From Anaerolineae bacterium (GTDB lineage: Bacteria; Chloroflexota; Anaerolineae; 4572-78; J111): a stretch of DNA of 24,105 bases. Within the stretch, counting starts at the first letter, position 1. Every line of letters begins with the position of its first letter. Below are positions 14,115 to 21,711 of this stretch, in pieces. Where the stretch lies: contig JAGRBY010000035.1 of NCBI GenBank assembly GCA_020433835.1, positions 1-24,105 of the forward strand. Direction: 5' to 3'. The notes under the pieces were generated by a model. That model saw nothing but the letters and a program-made list of their open reading frames with translations. It ran no database searches and was not told the DNA's origin. The position numbers and the translations under genes are program-made.

Positions 14115-14888
14115 ATGGTGACCCATTTGGCTTTCCCAAATCAATTACAAGAGTGGTTACAACAAGGCATCAGCGCAGCCAAAGCCGGCCATGTCGATCA
14201 AGCCCGTTTTTTACTTTTGGACGTTGTTGAACAAGACCAAACGAATGAAACGGCCTGGTATTGGCTCTACCAAGTTTTTGATCGGATAGATGATAAACGC
14301 GTCTGCCTGGAAAATCTCGTTATCATTAATCCTAAAAATCGGTGGGCAAAACAGAAATTACTGGAACATCTAGAGGCATTCCCATCGACTGGAACGCCGG
14401 TTTACAAAGGTAAAACCCACCGCAAAAAGAATGTTTCCCAACCCAAAGATAATACCGCTCAAACTCTGCCAAGACCCATACCTTTAAAACTCGTCATCGC
14501 CTTTTGGATAGGAATATCGTTTATTCTTTTTAGTGGGGGTATTATTTCAGCCGGAGAATGGCTGGCCCTGCTCCTGGGGGGGCAGATTACGCTAGAAGAT
14601 TTAACCATCATCCAATACTTCGATTTACTGGTCACAATCAGCTTTATCACGATGGGCTTGCTAGGTTTCTCTATTACGGTTACACTATTTTTAAAGTCCA
14701 TGATAGGTTTCTATGGTAGTATTTTGTTAGGGTTAGCCATACTACTTATAGGTTCTACATTTAGCCTAATTTTGAATCCTCCTAACTATTCAACCATGAT
14801 CTGTACAGGCGGCATTTCTGGCATGATCGTTTTGCTCACTTTAGCTAGCCAGTCTGGTTTTTACAGTAACCCAAACAACAATGAATGA
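14115..14888 (+). CDS. TPR-domain integral membrane protein of unknown function
   Basis: A 257-residue protein. Residues 8-95 form TPR-like helices of the kind common in Chloroflexota (QGISAAKAGHVDQARFLLLDVVEQDQTNETAWYWL, with CLENLVIINPKNRWAKQKLLEH as the next repeat). A basic linker (about 96-120) leads to about four membrane helices (125-150, 165-192, 195-218, 225-246). TPRs suggest a cytosolic protein-protein contact site tethered to the membrane. The gene overlaps the next one by 8 bp, so the two are probably translated together and may act together. No Shine-Dalgarno is evident before ATG 14115. I do not recognise a specific function. Confidence 0.8.
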   Translation: MVTHLAFPNQLQEWLQQGISAAKAGHVDQARFLLLDVVEQDQTNETAWYWLYQVFDRIDDKRVCLENLVIINPKNRWAKQKLLEHLEAFPSTGTPVYKGKTHRKKNVSQPKDNTAQTLPRPIPLKLVIAFWIGISFILFSGGIISAGEWLALLLGGQITLEDLTIIQYFDLLVTISFITMGLLGFSITVTLFLKSMIGFYGSILLGLAILLIGSTFSLILNPPNYSTMICTGGISGMIVLLTLASQSGFYSNPNNNE

Positions 14889-17523
14889 GTCAAACGAGTC
14901 GAGCCAAACATCTTCCTCACCTGGATCACCACCTTCAATAATATCAAAAGGTCTGATACGTGACCTTGATGAGATAGAAGGTACTGACCTACCGTTGGTT
15001 GGTGGAAAAGCATTTCGGCTAGCCCAACTGAGAAAATACGGGCTGACGGTTCCACCGGGGCTTGTCTTAACAACAAAATTCTTCGAAGCCCAAATCACCG
15101 CCACTAAACTTACCCCTTTGTGGGCCGGCTCGCCTGATATTGCCGTCACCGCAGAAGCGCTCACGTGGCTGGCCGATGCCCTCAAGCTCAAACCGCTGGT
15201 AAAAGAGCTGGCCGCTGCGCTAGAGACCCAATTGCGCCTTAAATTTCATTCCGATATCAACAGTTTTGCCGTACGTTCCTCTGTTATCGATGAAGACCAG
15301 CGCGATCACTCTTTTGCCGGAATGCACCTCACCGAATTAGGCGTACCACGCAGCGCTCTGGGTATTGCCATATCGCGCTGCTGGGCATCAGCCTTGAGTG
15401 GCCCGGCCGTTAAGTATCGCCAGGTTCATGGGTTATCAATTCAAGGCATCCGTGTTGCGCTTCTTATTCAACCCATGCTAAGCCCCCAATGTGCCGGAGT
15501 TGCTTTTACGATGAACCCGCTCACCGGCGCTCGTGACGAAATGATTGTAGAGGCAACGTGGGGGTTAGGTAATGCGTTGGTTTCCGGGAAAGCACAACCC
15601 CACTTTTACAAAATTGCTATTCAACCGCCGGTTTATCCTATTATAGAGTACCATCCCGGCAATGCCTCTCCCCCGGCTAATGGCTCCGTAACAGGCACCG
15701 ATAAACCCCTATCCGCCGAGCAAATAACAGCATTGGCTCATCAACTTGAGCAAATTGAGGCCCTGATGGGCGACCCGCAAGATATTGAATGGGCTTATGA
15801 TGACAATATCTTCTCAATTTTACAGAGCCGACCGGTCACCACGGCCCACCAAGCTGAACCAACACAAAATATGGAATGGAGCCGCAACGGCTACCCGCAC
15901 AGTCTGCCAGAGCTACCATCACCTCTTTTTGGCGCATTTTTAGAAAGCGCTCAGCCACAGCTAATTCGTCTCTTTAAAGAGTTAGGTATCACTATTGAGC
16001 AGATATACCCTTATGAAAAACTCATTTTAGGACGACCCTATCTCAACCTGACCCTACTCAAATTGATGATGACCCAACTTGGTATCACCTCCGGCTCATT
16101 TCTCAATTTTTTGGGCGATGCCAAAACATCGACAACGCCAACTGTATTTACCATCGATTGGAACACAGCCTGGCTGGTTCGCCCGATTTATCGCACTATC
16201 CTCAAACAAGTTCGTTTGGCTGCCGAGGGGGTATCTCGCTTACAGCACATACTCAACCAGGATATGGCTACCTTTCACCCGCCAACACCAGATGCCTCGT
16301 CCGATCAACTTCTTGCTCAACTACGCCAACAAATTCAACTCTACGGCCGGCTCAGAACAAACCAGCTCAAACTGATGATCGGTCAAGTTATGCTCACCGG
16401 GCTGGGTAGTAAATTCTTAGCGCCGGCCACTCCTACGCCTATTTTTGAAATGACGCTCTTAGCAGCGGCAGAGGCAAACCTAAAGCAAGATAAACTGCAC
16501 CAACATTTGCTTTCGATCAGTAAATCGATAGCATCCCAGGCTTCTCCAAATGAGTCGGCCCCTTCTCCCCTCTTCGGACAGACTACCATTCCCAAAAATG
16601 CATCAACCGAACTTAGAGAAAGTTTCGATAAACTTCTAAACCAATTTGGCTGGCGAGCCGACTTCGATGCTGATCCGGCCCAACCTCGCTACGGTGAAGC
16701 ACCGAATTTACTGTGGGAACGCATCGGTCACTATGCGAATGACGAGACTTTATCAACCTATCACCACGCCTCCCCTTCGAAAGGGCTAAACAGCGTTCCA
16801 TTTTGGCGTAAGGGCTTAGTAAAACCGATAACAAAGCGTTTATGTGCTTTATTAGAAAAGCAGGATGCCCTGCAAGAGAGCCTGGCCCATTTTATGACTG
16901 CGGTTAGAGCGTGGCACCAGATGCTTGGTCAAACCTGGGTTAATAACGGCTGGTTAGAAAATTCCGAGGATATTTTCTGGCTGACTATAGAAGAAATTGA
17001 GCGAACACTAAGAATTAAGGCCGATATGGCCGTGACGCTAACCTCGATTATCGGGGCGCGTAAAGCAATGTACGAAGTTTACGCTCAAACAAGCGTCCCT
17101 TTTTTTGTCAAAGACACAGAAATTGCCTCGATTCAGTTTGGAGGCAGCGTGGCCGGCAGTTCAAGCTCAACCTCCGATGTTATCGTCGGTCTGCCGGTTA
17201 GTCCGGGGCAGGCTCGCGGTACCGTTGTTGTAGTCCGGCAGCCGACCGATGTTCAGGAAATGACGGGTGATGTTATCTTGGTGATGCCTTCGACCGATCC
17301 GGCGTGGTTGGCTCTTTTGAGTTCAGCGGCCGGTTTGATTGTGGAAACCGGCGGCTTGTTATCGCACGGTTCCGTTATTGCCCGCGAATATGGTTTACCG
17401 GCTGTTGCCAACATTCCCCAAGCCACACAACGCTTTCAAACCGGCGACAAAGTGTTAGTTGACGGTAGTACGGGTGTTATTCAGCTTCTTGAGTCCCCTC
17501 TATCCTCGCCCACTACATCGTAG
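14881..17523 (+). CDS. PEP synthase-like/rifampin phosphotransferase-like enzyme
   Basis: An 880-residue dikinase-type phosphotransferase. The N-terminal PPDK_N ATP-binding domain (about 25-325) has GGKAFRLAQL with K43, FAVRSS with R132, and the late motif DIEWAYDD...LQSRPVT (301-320). A divergent central region (about 325-770) precedes a C-terminal phosphohistidine swivelling domain (771-870, LPVSPGQARG...GGLLSHGSVIAREYGLPAV) with H829 as the phosphorylated histidine. Order, length and the absence of a C-terminal PEP/pyruvate barrel match rifampin phosphotransferase (about 867 residues, catalytic His near 825 in Listeria) rather than true PEP synthase. Such enzymes split ATP and put the beta-phosphate on an acceptor held by the middle domain. 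Rifampicin is only one possible acceptor; the natural substrate here is unknown. It overlaps the TPR membrane gene by 8 bp. Confidence 0.85.
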   Translation: MNESNESSQTSSSPGSPPSIISKGLIRDLDEIEGTDLPLVGGKAFRLAQLRKYGLTVPPGLVLTTKFFEAQITATKLTPLWAGSPDIAVTAEALTWLADALKLKPLVKELAAALETQLRLKFHSDINSFAVRSSVIDEDQRDHSFAGMHLTELGVPRSALGIAISRCWASALSGPAVKYRQVHGLSIQGIRVALLIQPMLSPQCAGVAFTMNPLTGARDEMIVEATWGLGNALVSGKAQPHFYKIAIQPPVYPIIEYHPGNASPPANGSVTGTDKPLSAEQITALAHQLEQIEALMGDPQDIEWAYDDNIFSILQSRPVTTAHQAEPTQNMEWSRNGYPHSLPELPSPLFGAFLESAQPQLIRLFKELGITIEQIYPYEKLILGRPYLNLTLLKLMMTQLGITSGSFLNFLGDAKTSTTPTVFTIDWNTAWLVRPIYRTILKQVRLAAEGVSRLQHILNQDMATFHPPTPDASSDQLLAQLRQQIQLYGRLRTNQLKLMIGQVMLTGLGSKFLAPATPTPIFEMTLLAAAEANLKQDKLHQHLLSISKSIASQASPNESAPSPLFGQTTIPKNASTELRESFDKLLNQFGWRADFDADPAQPRYGEAPNLLWERIGHYANDETLSTYHHASPSKGLNSVPFWRKGLVKPITKRLCALLEKQDALQESLAHFMTAVRAWHQMLGQTWVNNGWLENSEDIFWLTIEEIERTLRIKADMAVTLTSIIGARKAMYEVYAQTSVPFFVKDTEIASIQFGGSVAGSSSSTSDVIVGLPVSPGQARGTVVVVRQPTDVQEMTGDVILVMPSTDPAWLALLSSAAGLIVETGGLLSHGSVIAREYGLPAVANIPQATQRFQTGDKVLVDGSTGVIQLLESPLSSPTTS

Positions 17524-17562
17524 GCGTTTGGTCTCCCCCCATTTTTTATTAATCTCTTTCTT

Positions 17563-17591
17563 ATCCTATAATAGGATTATTAATTTTTATT
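17563..17591 (+). terminator. Weak terminator-like hairpin after the phosphotransferase gene
   Basis: ATCCTAT and ATAGGAT (17563-17569 and 17571-17577) pair, with the innermost bases unpaired to make a loop, followed by TATTAATTTTTAT. The stem is short and AT-rich, so termination would be weak. Confidence 0.4.
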
Positions 17592-17642
17592 AACATTTTT
17601 ATAAAAATTACCTCCTGCTCTAGAAACACTATGCACTTTTTT

Positions 17643-17722
17643 AGAAACCAGGGTTTTGATACCGCATTGAGACCCTATTGCGGCCAAAAGCGCTCTTTTT
17701 AACGCTGAAAACCCTGGTTTCT
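17643..17722. repeat. Large inverted repeat with three-way-junction folding potential
   Basis: AGAAACCAGGGTTTT (17643-17657) and AAAACCCTGGTTTCT (17708-17722) are perfect 15 bp complements 50 bases apart. The enclosed segment can form two further stems: CCGCA with TGCGG (17662-17666/17679-17683) and AGCG with CGCT (17689-17692/17703-17706). The right arm runs into the 12 bp palindrome TTCTGGCCAGAA. It may be a small structured RNA, a palindromic repeat element or a terminator-like structure; no transposase is near. Confidence 0.7.
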
Positions 17723-17827
17723 GGCCAGAATTCTTTAAAATCCAAAGGTAGTGTAGAAATTTTGTAAGGTAAGCTATAGTATATTGAAACCGTCTGGTAA
17801 GATATAGCAGTTAAGCTTGGAAAAATA

Positions 17828-17882
17828 CCATGTATTCACTTCTTGTTAAAAGACAGTGGGTATTTCTGGGTCATATACATGG
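17828..17882 (+). promoter_or_regulatory. Inverted repeat overlapping the folK ribosome-binding site
   Basis: CCATGTAT (17828-17835) and ATACATGG (17875-17882) are perfect 8 bp complements. The right arm covers the first two G of the folK Shine-Dalgarno GGAGG (17881-17885), so pairing in the RNA could limit translation. Confidence 0.35.
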
Positions 17883-17888
17883 AGGTTT

Positions 17889-18452
17889 ATGGTGCTCAAT
17901 ACGGCTTACTTATCACTAGGTTCTAATATTGAACCGGAAATAAATATGAAGTCGGCTGTTGAACTATTAGCCCGCTACACACAAATCCTGGCTGTTTCAT
18001 CGGTTTGGGAGACAAAACCGGTGGGGTTGGTTGAACAGGCGAACTTTCTCAACGCGGCAGCGATTATTCAAACACATATGCCGGCGCATCAACTCAAGAA
18101 GCACACGCTGCGAAAAATTGAGCAGATGCTAGGCCGTGTCCGCAAAATCGACAAAAACGCACCACGCTCCATTGATATTGATATCATGCTTTTTAACCGA
18201 CAAATTCTTACGATGGGCCAACGTCACATTCCTGACCCGGAAATTTTAGAGCGCCCCTTTGTGGCTCTGCCTCTGGCGGAAATTGCTCCTGACTATATTC
18301 ACCCCGAAACAGGACAAACCTTACAGGAAATTGCCGATTTGTTTAACGTTAGCAACGAGGATATGTTTTTACGCCAAGATATTTCGCAAATTTTGGCCTG
18401 CTGTATTCAGCATAGTCCACCCATACATTCACGCTTAAATGCTAAAATTTAG
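17889..18452 (+). CDS. folK: 2-amino-4-hydroxy-6-hydroxymethyldihydropteridine pyrophosphokinase (HPPK)
   Basis: A 187-residue HPPK, which transfers pyrophosphate from ATP to 6-hydroxymethyl-dihydropterin in folate synthesis. Visible family features are LSLGSN (8-13), [10 protein letters not shown] (37-46), the basic loop R83-V-R85, and [11 protein letters not shown] with R93 and the magnesium-binding pair D96/D98. The numbering is close to E. coli (R82, R92, D95, D97). [20 protein letters not shown] (113-132) is also typical. The last 30 or so residues extend beyond the usual roughly 160. I chose ATG 17889, three bases after GGAGG; GTG 17892 has better spacing and is the alternative. An in-frame GTG at 17856 would add an 11-residue tail that the family lacks. 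It precedes folE by 13 bp as an operon. Confidence 0.94.
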   Translation: MVLNTAYLSLGSNIEPEINMKSAVELLARYTQILAVSSVWETKPVGLVEQANFLNAAAIIQTHMPAHQLKKHTLRKIEQMLGRVRKIDKNAPRSIDIDIMLFNRQILTMGQRHIPDPEILERPFVALPLAEIAPDYIHPETGQTLQEIADLFNVSNEDMFLRQDISQILACCIQHSPPIHSRLNAKI

Positions 18453-18453
18453 A

Positions 18454-18458
18454 AAGGA
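18454..18458 (+). promoter_or_regulatory. Ribosome-binding site that fixes the folE start
   Basis: AAGGA lies 7 bases before ATG 18466, favouring it over an in-frame ATG at 18439, which lies inside folK and lacks such a site. Confidence 0.75.
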
Positions 18459-18465
18459 AAACTTG

Positions 18466-19122
18466 ATGAACGAAACCAAATTGAATTTAGACTTACAATA
18501 TCTAGGAGAGGCGTTTGAGATTAGTCCTAACGGCAACCAAAAAGATACAGAGAAGAGAAAAGTGGGTATAGAAAAAGCGGTCACAAAAATATTGCGAAAG
18601 ATTGGCGAAAATCCGGAGCGCGAAGGATTGCAGCGCACTCCGGAGCGCGTAGCTCGCATGTATGATGAGTTAACTGAAGGCTATCACGTCGATCCGATTA
18701 AGCTCATCAACGATGCCATATTTACTGTCGATTACAGCGATATGGTCATCGTCAAAGACATCGACTTTTACAGCCTGTGCGAACACCACATGCTGCCTTT
18801 CTTTGGCCGGGTACACGTAGCCTACATTCCCAACCACAAGGTTATCGGGCTAAGCAAAATACCGCGTATTGTAGAAGTATTCGCCCGCCGGCTGCAAGTG
18901 CAAGAGCGGATGACCAAACAGATCGCCGATTTTATCAACGAGGTCCTGCAACCCTACGGCGTCGCCGTTGTCGCCGAGGGGGTTCATATGTGCATGATGA
19001 TGCGCGGCGTTAAAAAGGCCAACGCCAGTATGATCACCAGTGCAGTTTTGGGTACATTCCGCAAAGACTCCCGAACCCGATCAGAATTTATGGAACATAT
19101 CAATCGCCATTCAAGAGATTAA
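18466..19122 (+). CDS. folE: GTP cyclohydrolase I (FolE type)
   Basis: A 218-residue zinc enzyme converting GTP to 7,8-dihydroneopterin triphosphate, the first committed step of folate (and tetrahydrobiopterin) synthesis; it forms a decamer. Zinc ligands are visible as C105 in [10 protein letters not shown] (with H107 and H108 of the active site) and C176 in [10 protein letters not shown]. The 71-residue spacing between the cysteines equals that of the E. coli enzyme. The motifs [20 protein letters not shown] and [22 protein letters not shown] are family hallmarks. The first 30 residues are variable and charged, as usual. With folK it forms a small pterin operon; folB and folP are not in the window. 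Its stop lies only 11 bp from the stop of the convergent kinase gene. Confidence 0.97.
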   Translation: MNETKLNLDLQYLGEAFEISPNGNQKDTEKRKVGIEKAVTKILRKIGENPEREGLQRTPERVARMYDELTEGYHVDPIKLINDAIFTVDYSDMVIVKDIDFYSLCEHHMLPFFGRVHVAYIPNHKVIGLSKIPRIVEVFARRLQVQERMTKQIADFINEVLQPYGVAVVAEGVHMCMMMRGVKKANASMITSAVLGTFRKDSRTRSEFMEHINRHSRD

Positions 19123-19133
19123 CGCACCCTTTT

Positions 19134-21416
19134 TTATGAGTAGGTAATCGACTGCGTAATAATTTTTGATTGCGGCAGTTCTATCCGCTCAGGCAAATTC
19201 GGCAAAAGCGGGAGCACAACATAAAAGGTGCTCCCCGGCCGATTGACCTCATCCCGGCCAATACTTTCCACCCAAATTTCACCGTTGTGATTCTGCACAA
19301 TCGCTTTCACCAGCGTCAAACCCAAACCGGGGCCGGCCCCTTTGAACTTCGTTTTGCTTGTACTGTGGTTCTTAGAATCTTCAACTCTAAAAAACTTTTC
19401 AAAAATGGTCTCGTGATATCTGGGATCGATCCCAATACCGTTGTCAGCGATTGAGATCTCAATCGCCGGTTCTCCATCGCCCATTGTTGTAGGCCGGCCG
19501 GCTACGGTAATTTGCCCCCCGTCAGGCGTATATTTTACAGCGTTGCCTATCAAATTTTCCATCAGTTGCACCAAACGGGTTCCATCCGCCTCAATTGAAG
19601 GCAGGTCTACCAGGCTATCTTCCCGCAGCGCTAAACGTCGCTGGTCGAGAACAGGGAGATACGACTTAATGGCCTGGTCAAAGACTTCCTTTAAAGCAAC
19701 CGGCCCAGTGAACAGATGCATGCTGCCCAAATCCGCCGCGCTAACATCGAGCATCAAATCAATCACATCACGCATCCGTTCGCTGCCGCGTGCGATACCT
19801 TCAAAAACCTTCTTGGTGTATGACTCGTCTCTCAAATCATCTTCGGTTAAATCTAAGAGCAACTGCGAATAGGTATGAATTTGGGTCAGCGGTGTTTTCA
19901 ACTCATGGGATGCAATCGAGAGAAACTCTGATTTACTCTTATCGATCATCGACATACGGTCGTTAAGCAGCCCAACCTCTTCATTAATGAGTGATAACTG
20001 TTGAAAGAGTAAAGCGCCATCCATGGCGATGGAAGCCTGTTCAGCCAGCATCACCAGTAAATCTTTTTCGCTGTTGCTGTAAGCGGTGCCATTTTTTTGA
20101 GGGCCAACCGCAAGTACACCTAACAATTCGGGACCGCGAAAGACAGGAACATACAGTTCTAGCTCAAAGTCTGCCAGCCATTGTTTTTCATCGGCATTCA
20201 TCGACCGAAATTCGGGACGTTCGTCGAGTTCATATTGGCTCAAAATTTTCTTTTCTTGACGCAAGTAACTGACCAGCGGATTTTCAATGGTCAAACAGCG
20301 CGGCACAAAATCTTCAAGCCCTACCGTGGAAAACGGTTTCAAGGAAATCGGGCCGCGGCCGGTACGTTCGTTGATAAAAACGATGCCCCGTTCAACATCC
20401 AGCGTCTCGACCATCGATCGCATCGTTACGTCACTGAGTCGTTGAACATCAAGCGTATTTCTTACATTTTGATTGTAGCGCCGAATCATCTGCTTTTCAT
20501 CGCGATCGGCCCGGCCAAAAATCATCCGCATGAGCAGCACGTTGGATAATCGCTGTAACGGTCGATACATGGCCCCCATGCCCACGGCCAAAATAGCCAT
20601 CCAAATAAGAAGGTGAGCCGGGTTTGAAATAAAGCGGTAAAGCTGCGTTGCCCCAACCAGCCCCACCAAGGTGATACTGGACAACACAAAAATGATGCCG
20701 ATGTAATGCAAGCCCCAGTTAAAAAGCAGCTTCAAATCCGGGGTTTGATAGCTGAGAATATTGTAAGTAGCCAGAGCCAGCCCACCGGTAAGCAGCGGCA
20801 GCCCCAACCATTTGAACCCCGGAGCAATATCCACAAGCAGTCCAACACCGGCAGCGCCAAGTAGAAATGTTACAATTAACCAATAGCGCAGCCGATTAAG
20901 AAACTGCATCGAGTGACGTTTCTTAAACTCTGCACTTAAGTTAACCAGCGATGAGGCAATGGCGATAATCCATCCAAAGCCGGCCACAAACATCATAAGT
21001 TGTTTAACGCTTTCCAGGCCAAGATTGCTGGTGGAGATCACGGTCGCGGCAACGTTCGTCCAGCCTTGAAAATTAAAGGCCAGGGCGCTCCATACCAGCA
21101 AAACTGCCAGCGCCACGCCCCAATAGATAAAGAGATCGTTTCGGTTCTTCTTTAAAAGGGTAAGCGTCAACCCGCCAAAGGTTAAAATCATCCCCAACAA
21201 ACTAAGCTGAATGGATAGCTCATAATTCAAAGCCTTGGTCGTTACCCCCAGTAAATCCAGAAGCATACACATGTTCGCGAAAAAACCGAGGCTAACACAC
21301 ACACCTAAGTGAACAAAAATGGTATCAACCAGGCGCCAGCGTAAAATAGTGATCACTTGCAAAGCGCCAAAAACGAAAAGACAGAGTGAAACAAGAATAA
21401 TTTCCGGTGTTTCCAT
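19134..21416 (-). CDS. Membrane-bound sensor histidine kinase (multi-TM, GAF, HisKA)
   Basis: A 760-residue sensor kinase. The first 290 residues contain eight or nine hydrophobic helices (about 5-25, 35-56, 66-88, 97-115, 138-160, 178-197, 203-220, 232-256, 266-285), like the 7TM-type input domains of some kinases. A GAF domain follows (about 315-475), then a HisKA domain with H504 in SEFLSIASHELKTPLTQ, and HATPase_c with N621/N625 (ENLIGNAVKYTP), D658-x-G660-x-G662 (DNGIGI), F box IFEKFFRVED and G2 GPGLGL (695-700). The mode of sensing is unknown. It has no adjacent response regulator, so it is an orphan kinase. The ATG (21414-21416) has only a distant GGAG 14 bases upstream. It converges on folE with an 11 bp gap and no terminator. 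Confidence 0.93.
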   Translation of the reverse strand: METPEIILVSLCLFVFGALQVITILRWRLVDTIFVHLGVCVSLGFFANMCMLLDLLGVTTKALNYELSIQLSLLGMILTFGGLTLTLLKKNRNDLFIYWGVALAVLLVWSALAFNFQGWTNVAATVISTSNLGLESVKQLMMFVAGFGWIIAIASSLVNLSAEFKKRHSMQFLNRLRYWLIVTFLLGAAGVGLLVDIAPGFKWLGLPLLTGGLALATYNILSYQTPDLKLLFNWGLHYIGIIFVLSSITLVGLVGATQLYRFISNPAHLLIWMAILAVGMGAMYRPLQRLSNVLLMRMIFGRADRDEKQMIRRYNQNVRNTLDVQRLSDVTMRSMVETLDVERGIVFINERTGRGPISLKPFSTVGLEDFVPRCLTIENPLVSYLRQEKKILSQYELDERPEFRSMNADEKQWLADFELELYVPVFRGPELLGVLAVGPQKNGTAYSNSEKDLLVMLAEQASIAMDGALLFQQLSLINEEVGLLNDRMSMIDKSKSEFLSIASHELKTPLTQIHTYSQLLLDLTEDDLRDESYTKKVFEGIARGSERMRDVIDLMLDVSAADLGSMHLFTGPVALKEVFDQAIKSYLPVLDQRRLALREDSLVDLPSIEADGTRLVQLMENLIGNAVKYTPDGGQITVAGRPTTMGDGEPAIEISIADNGIGIDPRYHETIFEKFFRVEDSKNHSTSKTKFKGAGPGLGLTLVKAIVQNHNGEIWVESIGRDEVNRPGSTFYVVLPLLPNLPERIELPQSKIITQSITYS

Positions 21417-21469
21417 AAATAATATATGACTCCTATGGTCAGCGTATAAAAAAATTACTCTTTAAGGTT

Positions 21470-21499
21470 AACATAGAATTCATATGCTTCGGATGTGAA
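21470..21499 (-). promoter_or_regulatory. Candidate promoter for the membrane sensor kinase
   Basis: Read on the minus strand, TTCACA (21499-21494; 5 of 6), an 18 bp spacer and TATGTT (21475-21470; 4 of 6), giving a leader of about 45-50 bases. The match is moderate. Confidence 0.35.
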
Positions 21500-21606
21500 A
21501 ATCGTAAAAAAAAAGTTAAAATTTTGCGAACGGATGAAATAGATTGCGTAGCTTCTATTGTTACACCGCTCGTAGAAAAGAGAAATGCACCAAAAAGGCT
21601 ATTGCC

Positions 21607-21643
21607 AAAAAAAACCGCCCGATGCGCTACGCATCAGGCGGTT
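21607..21643 (-). terminator. Intrinsic terminator of the dockerin-cytochrome gene
   Basis: On the minus strand AACCGCC pairs with GGCGGTT, and inside it GATGCG pairs with CGCATC around a 3-base loop, with one mismatch between the two stems. Eight U follow directly. It lies 69 bp after the stop at 21712 and separates that gene from the kinase. Confidence 0.92.
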
Positions 21644-21711
21644 ATTGACCTTAAAATATAATGATATGTGGCAAAATCTCAGCGTTTAGTTATCAGCTTC
21701 CGGCAGTTAGA

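Larger units (their letters stand above)
17524..17888. other. 365 bp non-coding region between the phosphotransferase gene and folK
   Basis: No gene is visible. The region holds, in order, an AT-rich hairpin (17563-17577), a 14 bp AT palindrome (17595-17608, ATTTTTATAAAAAT), a large structured inverted repeat (17643-17722), a 12 bp palindrome (17719-17730) and an inverted repeat that reaches the folK ribosome-binding site (17828-17882). TATAGT/TATATT sequences near 17775-17785 are -10-like, but I found no matching -35. Confidence 0.7.
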
